Source: Paenibacillus xylanexedens (GTDB taxonomy: Bacteria > Bacillota > Bacilli > Paenibacillales > Paenibacillaceae). From it: 50,923 bases of DNA. The stretch's first letter is position 1, and every line of letters begins with the position of its first letter. The translations under genes and the position numbers were made by a program. The stretch is from assembly GCF_017874615.1 (NCBI RefSeq), contig NZ_JAGIKV010000036.1:1-50923 (forward strand). The letters are read 5' to 3'. The notes beneath the pieces are model-generated. The model had not been told where the DNA came from. It saw only the letters and a list, made by a program, of their open reading frames with translations, and ran no database searches. Below, one piece after another: positions 33,360 through 41,142 of this stretch.

Positions 33360-34916
33360 GTGACATCTACATTTCATTCAATCGAAACGGCTAAACGCAG
33401 TTTGTTCACACAGACGACAGCTCTTAGCACAACAGGCCATAACATAGCCAATGCCAACACGGAAGGCTACTCACGCCAAAAGGTAAACATGCAGGCATCT
33501 ATTCCAATGGAGCCGTTCGCCTTTCTGCATAGCACAACACCAGGACAGCTTGGTACAGGGGTAGAATTTGACTCTATTACACGTGTGCGTGAGAAATTCC
33601 TGGATGACCAGTATCGCAATGAAAACACCAACTTCGGGAGTTGGTCCATTCAACGAGATACTCTTGAGAAACTTGAAGCTATTGTAAATGAACCATCAAA
33701 CACTGGTTTTCGAACCGTTATGGATAATTTCTACAAATCATGGTCAGATCTGAGTAAAAATCCTGAGGATGTCACAGCACGGCGGATCGTCAAAGAAACA
33801 ACCCTTGCTCTTACGGATGCGATGAATCAGATTAGCCGTCAACTGGATGCACTTAGCGAGGATCTGGATAGTAACATTGCTGTGAAAAGCAATGAAATTC
33901 AGGGCTACCTTGGTAACATTGCGAACCTTAATAGCGCTATTGTAAAAGTCGAGTCTCTTGGCGACAATGCCAACGATTTACGTGACCAACGTGATCTGAT
34001 GACGGACAAGTTGTCCAAAATCATGAATGTTACAGTTACGGATTCTCCGCAAGGATATCAGGTTCAGATGAATGGACAGGCACTCGTCACTGGCGGTGCG
34101 GTACAAGTAGCGGTAGATCCTGCTTTTCTGAATGCTGCTTATACAGCAGGTACGCTCACTAACGGCGAGGTCCACGGTATGATCAAGTCCAGAGACACTT
34201 TGGTGACTGATTATCAGAAGCAAATGGACGACTTAGCTAATACGCTTGCTAATGGGGATATCGAGATCACCCTTCCTGCGGGCTCTGTCTTGCCGGATAA
34301 TACTGTCCTGGATGGTGTTACATACACAGGTGCAGCACGGACACTGGCAACTGATCTGAAGGTTACAGTCAAAGGCCTAAACGGATTGCATCAGCTTGGA
34401 TATAGTATGGACGGAACCAATTCGCCAGGGTTACCTTTCTTTACAGCAGCGGGTGGTGGAACAGCGATTACAGCTGGTAATATTTCATTGAATGCTGAAA
34501 TCTTGGCTGATCCGAATAAGATTGCAACTTCGCTCCGAACCACTACGGATTCTTCAGGAGCAGAATCGGTGATTAAAGGTAACAATACACTGGCTAATCT
34601 ACTGGCTAATTTGAAGGATACTCCAATGAAATCCGTTGATGGATTGCGTAATGCAACGATTGGTGCTCAGTTTAGTGCAATCGTTGGACAGTTGGGTGTT
34701 CAATCTCAGGAAGCGGCACGTCAAACGTCCAATTCTGAGTTTCTCGTAGAACAAGTGGACACTCGCCGTCAATCGGTCAGTGGTGTTTCCTTGGATGAAG
34801 AGATGGCCAACATGATTAAATTTCAGCATGCTTATAGTGCTTCTGCACGTTTTATGACCACATATGACCAATTGCTCGAAAAATTAATTAACTCTACCGG
34901 CGTAGTAGGCAGATAA
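33360..34916 (+). CDS. flgK: Flagellar hook-associated protein 1
   Basis: 518 residues. FlgK joins the hook to the filament. The N-terminal flagellar rod-type domain reads ALSTTGHNIANANTEGYSRQ and the C-terminal domain SGVSLDEEMANMIKFQHAY, both diagnostic. The start is a GTG at 33360, with AGGGGG (33347-33352) seven bases upstream. It has no signal peptide, as expected for a protein sent through the flagellar export channel. Confidence 0.96.
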   Translation: MTSTFHSIETAKRSLFTQTTALSTTGHNIANANTEGYSRQKVNMQASIPMEPFAFLHSTTPGQLGTGVEFDSITRVREKFLDDQYRNENTNFGSWSIQRDTLEKLEAIVNEPSNTGFRTVMDNFYKSWSDLSKNPEDVTARRIVKETTLALTDAMNQISRQLDALSEDLDSNIAVKSNEIQGYLGNIANLNSAIVKVESLGDNANDLRDQRDLMTDKLSKIMNVTVTDSPQGYQVQMNGQALVTGGAVQVAVDPAFLNAAYTAGTLTNGEVHGMIKSRDTLVTDYQKQMDDLANTLANGDIEITLPAGSVLPDNTVLDGVTYTGAARTLATDLKVTVKGLNGLHQLGYSMDGTNSPGLPFFTAAGGGTAITAGNISLNAEILADPNKIATSLRTTTDSSGAESVIKGNNTLANLLANLKDTPMKSVDGLRNATIGAQFSAIVGQLGVQSQEAARQTSNSEFLVEQVDTRRQSVSGVSLDEEMANMIKFQHAYSASARFMTTYDQLLEKLINSTGVVGR

Positions 34917-34940
34917 TAGAAAGGAGTGACATAACAGACG

Positions 34941-35861
34941 ATGAGAATTACGAATAATATGTTGAGCTCGCAATTGATTCTTAACTTGAACCGGAATGCA
35001 CAACAGATGAATAGTACACAAACTCAATTGGCAACGGGACGGAAGATCAACAAACCGTCTGACGATCCGGTAGGGATTACGTACTCCCTTCGTTATCGTG
35101 GAGAACTTTCTTCCAATGAGCAGTATCAAAAAAATGTGGATAGCGCGGTATCATGGTTGGATTTTAATGATACCGTTATGGATCAAGCAGGCAGCGTGGT
35201 TCAGCGGTTGAGAGAACTGACGGTGCAGGCGGCTACGGGGACTAACCCGCAATCTGCACTAGATAGTATCAATGAAGAAGTAAAGCAATTAAAAGCACAA
35301 CTTGTTGATATTTCAAACAGCACGTTGAATGGGAAGTATGTATTTAATGGTGAAACCTACGATGTGAAACCTTATGATTTTCCTACCAGTGCTGACGGTT
35401 CGTTCGATACAACTAATGCTGCTTCCGTCGTTACTGATTCGGGTAAAATTAATTTTATCGTGGGTGAGAGTATCCAATTACCAATTAACGTAACCGGTAA
35501 TGAAGTGTTTGGTGATTCTACGGAAGCCGATAATCTATTTGTAATCTTTAATACGATTAGTCAGGCTCTCGCCAGTGGTGATCAAAAAGAAGTGTCGAAT
35601 CAGCTTGCAAACATTGATACTCGAACAAACAAGATGCTTGGGATTCGTGCAGAAATCGGGGCGAAAACCAATCGCGTCGAACTCATGCAAGGTCGATTAA
35701 GTGATCTTGAAGTGAACTTAACGGATTTGCAAGCAAAGGTTGAGGATGCAGATTACGCTGAGTTATCAATCAAGTCTAAAATCCAGGAAAACATATATAA
35801 TGCTTCACTTTCTGCTGGTGCTAAAATTATATCTCAGTCATTAGTTGATTTTCTTAGATAA
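34941..35861 (+). CDS. flgL: Flagellar hook-associated protein 3
   Basis: 306 residues, flagellin-like. FlgL is the second hook-filament junction protein. The N-terminus has MRITNNMLSSQLILNLNRN and TGRKINKPSDDPVG; the C-terminus has ADYAELSIKSKIQENIYNAS. It follows flgK by 24 bases, with AAGGAG at 34921-34926. Confidence 0.95.
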   Translation: MRITNNMLSSQLILNLNRNAQQMNSTQTQLATGRKINKPSDDPVGITYSLRYRGELSSNEQYQKNVDSAVSWLDFNDTVMDQAGSVVQRLRELTVQAATGTNPQSALDSINEEVKQLKAQLVDISNSTLNGKYVFNGETYDVKPYDFPTSADGSFDTTNAASVVTDSGKINFIVGESIQLPINVTGNEVFGDSTEADNLFVIFNTISQALASGDQKEVSNQLANIDTRTNKMLGIRAEIGAKTNRVELMQGRLSDLEVNLTDLQAKVEDADYAELSIKSKIQENIYNASLSAGAKIISQSLVDFLR

Positions 35862-35879
35862 CAAAGGAGAGATCATCTG

Positions 35880-36449
35880 ATGAATACTCTTCCAGTGGTA
35901 CAAATACACACAACGCCCACGCTATTACATATCGATGCGGACATTGGTCAGTATTCGATTCGTCAGCCGAAGGCGGAGGTCCAACTCCATACCAAGCCTA
36001 GTAAATTAACGGTGCAAAGCCATGCAATAGAGCTGAATGTGGATCAATCCAAAGCTTTTTCTGCCTATCATGGTGGGAATATGATCGATATGAATGCCCG
36101 AATATATTCGGGTATTCAGCAATTATTCATGCAGAATATGGCTGAGCGTGTGCAACAAGGAAATGATATGGCAGCCATCCACAAACCAGGCAATACGATT
36201 GCCAATATTGTAGGAACGAATTGGCAAGCTAAACCGTTTCCTGAGACACGCACGGCAGCTTCCTCTGATAATGTGGATGTACGTGTGTTTACGCAAGCAC
36301 CAGACATTCGCTTTGAAGCAGCGGAATCCGAGATGAATGTAAATGTGAACAAGCCAGAGATTGAATATCAACGTGGTAAGTTGGATATTTATGTGCAGCA
36401 ATATGCTTCTATACAATATACTCCGCCTACGATTGATATGGGATTATAA
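35880..36449 (+). CDS. DUF6470 (YviE-type) flagellar locus protein
   Basis: 189 residues. It matches the YviE protein by position between flgL and fliW and by its pattern: short beta phrases such as VQIHTTPTLLHIDADIGQYS, KAEVQLHTKPSKLTVQSHA and a middle helix with NMAERVQQGNDMAAIHK. The function is unknown. AAAGGAGAG lies before the ATG, 18 bases after flgL. An intrinsic terminator comes right after its stop and separates it from fliW. Confidence 0.85.
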   Translation: MNTLPVVQIHTTPTLLHIDADIGQYSIRQPKAEVQLHTKPSKLTVQSHAIELNVDQSKAFSAYHGGNMIDMNARIYSGIQQLFMQNMAERVQQGNDMAAIHKPGNTIANIVGTNWQAKPFPETRTAASSDNVDVRVFTQAPDIRFEAAESEMNVNVNKPEIEYQRGKLDIYVQQYASIQYTPPTIDMGL

Positions 36450-36461
36450 TATATAATGTAG

Positions 36462-36500
36462 AGCTATAGACGGTTATAATACCCCGCTATAGCTTTTTTC
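36462..36500 (+). terminator. Intrinsic terminator between the DUF6470 gene and fliW
   Basis: Perfect 8-bp stem AGCTATAG (36462-36469) with CTATAGCT (36487-36494), then six T. The fliW ribosome binding site starts only 16 bases later and I see no promoter between, so fliW and csrA would depend on readthrough. Confidence 0.75.
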
Positions 36501-36530
36501 TATAAAATCATCGCCAAGGAGGCGTTTATT

Positions 36531-36974
36531 ATTTTTATTGAGACAAGTACATGGGGAAAAATTGAAGTAGATGAAAACAGCACATATCAATTTCCAAGAG
36601 GTCTGCCTGGTTTTGAAAACGAAACTAGTTTTGCACTAATCCCTTGGGAAGACACACCATTTAGTTACTTACAATCATTAACAGAGAAAGAGCTCTCTTT
36701 CTTGGTAGTCAGTCCATTTGAGTTTAAGCAGGATTATAGTTTTGAATTGAGTGAAGAAGATAAAGAAGAACTCAAAATCGAAGAAGATGTAGCTGTTTAT
36801 TCCATAGTCACTATACATTCAGATGTGACAAAATCAACGATGAATCTCTTGGCCCCTGTTATAATAAATCCTGCACATCGGGTAGGCAAGCAAGTCGTTC
36901 TTCAGCAAACAGGTTATGTGACTAAACATCTCATATGGACAGAAGAATCGACTTCAGCGAAGGAGGGGGTCTGA
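36531..36974 (+). CDS. fliW: Flagellar assembly factor FliW, apparently starting at ATT
   Basis: 147 residues. FliW binds flagellin and, when free, binds CsrA and relieves its repression of hag. The protein reads FIETSTWGKIEVDENSTYQF, then PRGLPGFE, as FliW N-termini do, and runs to HLIWTEES. The open frame begins after a TAA at 36477 and contains no ATG, GTG or TTG until a TTG at 36702, deep inside the conserved part, which would remove 57 residues. AAGGAGG at 36516-36522 points to ATT at 36531 (8-base spacing) or ATT at 36528. I therefore call a non-standard ATT start. Only one base separates its stop from csrA. A gene finder limited to standard starts would report a truncated 90-residue protein. 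Confidence 0.85.
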   Translation: MFIETSTWGKIEVDENSTYQFPRGLPGFENETSFALIPWEDTPFSYLQSLTEKELSFLVVSPFEFKQDYSFELSEEDKEELKIEEDVAVYSIVTIHSDVTKSTMNLLAPVIINPAHRVGKQVVLQQTGYVTKHLIWTEESTSAKEGV

Positions 36975-36975
36975 A

Positions 36976-37221
36976 ATGTTAGTATTGTCACGTAAAAAGG
37001 GAGAATCTATTATCATTCAAGATAATATTGAGGTTACTGTATTGGCAGTGGAAGGTGACACGGTACGGATTGGCATCTCCGCCCCCAAGCACATTGATAT
37101 CTTTCGGAAAGAGGTATATGCCTCTATTCAGGAGGCTAATCGAGAGTCTGCAAAACCTGATGCTCCTAGTGTCGCTGCTTTTATGGAGTTGCTTCAAGGC
37201 ATTGAAAACAAAAAAAAATAA
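36976..37221 (+). CDS. csrA: Carbon storage regulator CsrA (translational repressor of flagellin)
   Basis: 81 residues. CsrA binds GGA in hairpin loops of mRNA leaders and blocks ribosome binding; in B. subtilis its target is hag. The core MLVLSRKKGESIIIQDNIEV and RIGISAPKHIDIFRKEVY is intact, with a C-terminal tail typical of Firmicute CsrA that binds FliW. AAGGAGGGGG (from 36960) precedes the ATG, in strong contrast to fliW next door. Its likely sites in the hag leader are listed separately. Confidence 0.96.
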   Translation: MLVLSRKKGESIIIQDNIEVTVLAVEGDTVRIGISAPKHIDIFRKEVYASIQEANRESAKPDAPSVAAFMELLQGIENKKK

Positions 37222-37240
37222 AAATATTCCAATTTACTAT

Positions 37241-37267
37241 TAACTGTTCTTCTCTTCCTGTCGATAT
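37241..37267 (+). promoter_or_regulatory. Sigma-D type promoter of hag
   Basis: TAAC (37241-37244), exactly 15 bases, GTCGATAT (37260-37267). Two mismatches to the consensus TAAA-N15-GCCGATAT. The predicted leader is about 90 bases. Confidence 0.75.
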
Positions 37268-37279
37268 ATAGTTTAGACG

Positions 37280-37358
37280 CTGCTTCGGCAGGGCGGCCGA
37301 CCTTAATGTCGCGGCGTTTACCACAAGGATGTGGAACTAACTTATTTTCAGGGAGGAA
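37280..37358 (+). promoter_or_regulatory. Structured hag leader with two CsrA-type sites
   Basis: A TTCG tetraloop hairpin (CTGC/GCAG, 37280-37291) and a further GC-rich stem come first. Then CCACAAGGATGTGG (37321-37334) forms a 5-bp stem with AGGA in the loop and contains ACAAGGATGT of the CsrA consensus without mismatch. A second GGA lies in CAGGGAGGA (37349-37357), which is also the Shine-Dalgarno sequence. Dimeric CsrA could bridge both and block translation, as in B. subtilis hag. Confidence 0.75.
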
Positions 37359-37365
37359 ATTTCTA

Positions 37366-38256
37366 ATGATTATCAACCACAATATTGCTGCAATGAACAC
37401 TCACCGTCAACTGGGTGCAAACACAACTAACACAAACAAGGCTATCGAAAAATTGTCTTCCGGTCTGCGTATCAACCGCGCTGGTGACGATGCTGCAGGT
37501 TTGGCAATTTCCGAAAAAATGCGCGGTCAAATCCGCGGTTTGGATATGGCTACTAAAAACGGTCAAGATAGCATTTCCTTGATCCAAACAGCTGAGGGTG
37601 CTTTGAACGAAACTCACTCCATCCTGCAACGTATGCGTGAATTGGCAGTTCAATCTTCCAATGATACGAACACAGATTCAGACCGTACATCTCTTCAAAA
37701 TGAAGTGGATGAGTTGGCTAAAGAGATCACTCGTATCTCCAATACAACTGAGTTCAATACAAAGAAATTGCTTAATGGTTTCGCGGCTGCAGGTTCTGGT
37801 GTAAACAGTGCAGCTAACCTGAGCTTCCATATCGGTGCAAACGCAGATCAAAACATCTCTCTCACAATTAAAGCTATGGATGCTGCAAGCTTGGCTGTTG
37901 GTGCGACTGGAGCTTCCTCAGCAACTGGTTCTACTGAAGCTAAAACAAGCGGTGGTATCAGTATCTCTAGTGCGGTGTCTGCAAATGCAGCAATCACAAC
38001 AATCAATAAAGCAATTGAGACAGTATCCGCAGAGCGTTCTAAACTGGGTGCGTACCAAAACCGTTTGGAACACACAATCAACAACTTGGGAACGACTTCC
38101 GAGAACTTGTCTGCTGCTGAATCCCGTATTCGTGACGTAGACATGGCTAAAGAAATGATGAACCAAACGAAAAACAACATCTTGGCTCAAGCTTCCCAAG
38201 CAATGTTGGCACAAGCAAACCAACAGCCACAAGCTGTTCTGCAATTGCTTCGTTAA
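37366..38256 (+). CDS. hag: Flagellin
   Basis: 296 residues, the filament subunit. The start is the ATG at 37366, after GGGAGG (37351-37356), giving MIINHNIAAMNTHRQLG; an in-frame upstream extension is non-coding leader. The conserved N-domain has SSGLRINRAGDDAAGLAISE, the C-domain ESRIRDVDMAKEMMNQTK and QANQQPQAVLQLLR. The exposed central part is short and Ala/Ser/Thr-rich (about residues 165-215), a possible place for O-glycans given the glycosyltransferase next door. Codon use is strongly biased, as in other highly expressed genes. Confidence 0.97.
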   Translation: MIINHNIAAMNTHRQLGANTTNTNKAIEKLSSGLRINRAGDDAAGLAISEKMRGQIRGLDMATKNGQDSISLIQTAEGALNETHSILQRMRELAVQSSNDTNTDSDRTSLQNEVDELAKEITRISNTTEFNTKKLLNGFAAAGSGVNSAANLSFHIGANADQNISLTIKAMDAASLAVGATGASSATGSTEAKTSGGISISSAVSANAAITTINKAIETVSAERSKLGAYQNRLEHTINNLGTTSENLSAAESRIRDVDMAKEMMNQTKNNILAQASQAMLAQANQQPQAVLQLLR

Positions 38257-38283
38257 ATTTAATTCATTACTTAATGGTAAGAA

Positions 38284-38318
38284 AAGGTTGTCGATTTTTA
38301 CATCGACAACCTTTTTTA
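38284..38318 (+). terminator. Intrinsic terminator after hag
   Basis: Perfect 12-bp stem AAGGTTGTCGAT (38284-38295) with ATCGACAACCTT (38302-38313), then T run. Confidence 0.95.
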
Positions 38319-38698
38319 CTATGCACAATTGAGGGTAAGATATCAAATTCACAAGAATATATATTAAATCAAATTTATGCATGTTATATAATTAATGGGT
38401 TATACGTAGGAAGTGCTCAAAAAAGGTATAAAAAGTAGATAATGAGACGATAAACAATAGTTTTATAGTTTTATGACATGTTGCCGTGTAAAGTTACTCA
38501 GAATGGTACAAAGAAAAACATAAAGTTAATAATAATAGAGGAGATGGATATGCTCAGGTCAATGATGAGTATACCTCAGGCTCGTTTATATATAAATTGA
38601 ACTGAAAATTTTATCAAAATAGAGTATATTACCTTATATTTTACGATGTAATGTATATCTCTAATTAAATAATACTAATCAAGAGACGAGTGGATATA
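38319..38698. other. AT-rich spacer between hag and the glycosyltransferase gene
   Basis: About 380 very AT-rich bases. One tiny frame of 18 codons begins MDMLRSMM near 38543, just after GGAG; it may be a leader peptide, a remnant or chance. No promoter with good boxes is seen. Confidence 0.4.
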
Positions 38699-40606
38699 AT
38701 GACCAAATCGATTTCACTTTGTATGATCGTAAAAAACGAAGAGCAGTATATAGAGCGTTGTTTAGAAAGTGTGAAGCAGGTCGTTAACGAGATTGTTATC
38801 GTTGACACAGGCTCTAAAGATGCAACTATTGATATAGCCAATAAATATACCACAAATATCTATTCCTTTGACTGGGTGAATGATTTCTCCGCAGCGAGAA
38901 ATTTTGCTATAAATCATGCAAAATCTGATTATATTTTAGTGATGGATGCTGATGAGTATTTAGAAGAATATGCAGATTTACAAAAAGACTTGATTAAAGA
39001 CTACGATTATTATGTATTCAATATCAAAAATCACATGAAATTCAATAGGTCCTTTACACACACTGCGGTGAGAATGTTCCGAAATCATGTTGGTCTTAAG
39101 TATGAAAATAGATTGCATGAGCATCTCAATATACTGGAGAAAAACCACGAGTATGTCGGTGATATGTCGGCCTGTACGATCGAACACGTAGGGTACATGG
39201 ATGAGGAGATACTTGAAGAAAAAAAGTATAAGCGTAATTTGCCATTAATGAAATTGGAAGTTCAGGAGCACCCAACGGCCTATAATTTATTTAATATGGG
39301 AAAAACATATTTTGGTATGAATGAGTTTAAGAAGGCGGTTCCTTATTTTCAAAAATCGTATTCTTTAGGTAAGGATAAAGTATATTTACCTGAGTTATTT
39401 ACTAAGTTAGCATTTGCGCTTAATGAGACTGGCCAAGTTAATGATGCTCTCTCGATATTGAATGATGCTACAGTTCTATATCCGTTAGAAACAGAAATGA
39501 AATACATTCAAGGGATTATTTTTATGAATAATGGGTATTACAAAGACGCTGAGAAGTGTTTCTTAAATTGTTTAGAATTAGGAGATCAAGGGACGCTGAT
39601 CACTGAGGGCAGCGGAAGTTACATGGCTCATCTTCAATTATCAGATGTTTATGAGAGAAGTAATCAGTTAGATAAAAGTTACAATGCAAGAATTAACGCT
39701 ATGAAAGTAAAAGGGGATTCTGCTCATGTGCTACAGGATTACTTGCAGTTTACACTAAGGATAAACCAGCCTTTAGATGACACTAAACAGATTATTGAAG
39801 ATTACTATAGAATGAATAATATTGATGACCTTCAAAACTTAATGAACGTATTATACAGCTTGCGTCATCCATTACTGAACGTTTATTTGGGAAAATTCAA
39901 GATTACAACTGAACCTCATATTCATGCTATAGCGAAAATATATAGTAAAGATAAGAACCAAATGAAAACCGTACTAGAAGAGATCCGTGACATGGAAAAA
40001 AGAGAAATAGTTCAAGATATCTTGCTTGTAGGATATATCTTTAAGGAAGCTAGTTTAGCGAATAAAATTCAAAATTTAATGAATTTCGGAAATAAAGAGA
40101 TGAAAGTCATTAAACAGCTACTTAAGGGAGAACTATTAACTGGATCACTCAGTTCTGCTCTGCAGCCTGTATTATTTTCATTATGTAGACAATTAATAAT
40201 AATAGAAGAGTTTGAATTATTCCAAGATCTCACTGAGAAGCTGATAAATAACGATCCCAAAAATCATTTTGGGGTATGTAAACTTCTGAGTGAATTTAGA
40301 TTTGATGAATTAGCTATTGATATGTTAATTGTAACGTTTAAGGATTCTCCTAATAATCCGGAGGTTGTTCGTCTGTTGGGAGATTTGTGTTTCCGTAATG
40401 GCTATTTGGAAGATGCAGAAATTTTTTATACCAAATTATTAAACTTAGATTCCAGTTATGAAGTATATGAACGGAACTTCAGGCTCTATGAGAAAAAAAA
40501 TGACACACAAGGCATGATGAAAATTGGAAATGGGATCGTGGAGAAGTTCCCTGCAGTTTCCTGGGTCCATGAGCTTTATCCTGTAAGTAATCGTCTTATC
40601 AAGTGA
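38699..40606 (+). CDS. Family 2 glycosyltransferase fused to TPR-type repeats, probable flagellin glycosyltransferase
   Basis: About 635 residues. The N-terminal GT-A domain (1-230) shows SLCMIVKNEEQYIERCLESV, VIVDTGSKDAT, DFSAARNFAI and the metal-binding LVMDADEY. The rest is helical TPR-like (FNMGKTYFGMNEFKKAVPYF, AFALNETGQVNDALSILNDA), ending with another TPR pair. Such enzymes transfer a sugar to a protein bound by the repeats. The place between hag and flaG makes flagellin or its cap the likely acceptor; this is inference from context. The ATG at 38699 has no clear Shine-Dalgarno; a GTG at 38690 is an alternative. The gene is distinctly richer in A and T than its neighbours, suggesting a separate origin. 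Confidence 0.85.
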   Translation: MTKSISLCMIVKNEEQYIERCLESVKQVVNEIVIVDTGSKDATIDIANKYTTNIYSFDWVNDFSAARNFAINHAKSDYILVMDADEYLEEYADLQKDLIKDYDYYVFNIKNHMKFNRSFTHTAVRMFRNHVGLKYENRLHEHLNILEKNHEYVGDMSACTIEHVGYMDEEILEEKKYKRNLPLMKLEVQEHPTAYNLFNMGKTYFGMNEFKKAVPYFQKSYSLGKDKVYLPELFTKLAFALNETGQVNDALSILNDATVLYPLETEMKYIQGIIFMNNGYYKDAEKCFLNCLELGDQGTLITEGSGSYMAHLQLSDVYERSNQLDKSYNARINAMKVKGDSAHVLQDYLQFTLRINQPLDDTKQIIEDYYRMNNIDDLQNLMNVLYSLRHPLLNVYLGKFKITTEPHIHAIAKIYSKDKNQMKTVLEEIRDMEKREIVQDILLVGYIFKEASLANKIQNLMNFGNKEMKVIKQLLKGELLTGSLSSALQPVLFSLCRQLIIIEEFELFQDLTEKLINNDPKNHFGVCKLLSEFRFDELAIDMLIVTFKDSPNNPEVVRLLGDLCFRNGYLEDAEIFYTKLLNLDSSYEVYERNFRLYEKKNDTQGMMKIGNGIVEKFPAVSWVHELYPVSNRLIK

Positions 40607-40736
40607 AATATTTGGAGTTGACCCAAACTATTGGTGTGGATCTACAGCCATGCCATGCTTTAATTTACAACATCTCTTCATTCTATGTTTATACTTACCG
40701 ATAAATATAATAAATAATTCCATCGGGGGATGAACG

Positions 40737-41129
40737 ATGAATCTACAGTTCTCACTTTCAACGAATTCAGTGAACAACAGTACTTCAAGTTCTTTAAGTC
40801 AACCAAGTGAAGCATCAGTAAATCTGAACACACAACTCATTCAAGCGGCGAGAAACGGCGTTGATATGTCTAAGCTTGAACGGCAAGGGATTAGCATTCC
40901 GTCTGGTGACGAACATCTTATTAAAGCGATCGACAAAGCTGTAAAAGCCCTTCAGGGGCCTACAACAACTTTGGAGATGAGCGTTCATGAAAAAACTCAT
41001 CAAATCTTAGTGAAAGTCCTGAATAAAGAAACCGGTGAATTGATTCGCGAAATTCCGCCTGAAAAAACATTGGACTTGGTAGCCAAGATGATGGAAATCG
41101 CCGGTATCCTGATTGATGAAAAGGTATAG
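40737..41129 (+). CDS. flaG: FlaG-family flagellar protein
   Basis: 130 residues. The N-terminal 70 residues are Ser/Asn-rich and variable; the C-terminal FlaG domain reads TLEMSVHEKTHQILVKVLN and GELIREIPPEKTLDLVAKM. FlaG proteins influence filament length in several bacteria, but the mechanism is unclear. GGGGG (from 40724) lies before the ATG. The stop codon is embedded in the ribosome binding site of fliD. Confidence 0.92.
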   Translation: MNLQFSLSTNSVNNSTSSSLSQPSEASVNLNTQLIQAARNGVDMSKLERQGISIPSGDEHLIKAIDKAVKALQGPTTTLEMSVHEKTHQILVKVLNKETGELIREIPPEKTLDLVAKMMEIAGILIDEKV

Positions 41130-41142
41130 GAGGTTACTATAA

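Noticed and set aside
40697..40704. ACCGATAA before flaG as a sigma-D -10 box
   Set aside because: There is no TAAA-like -35 box about 15 bases upstream.
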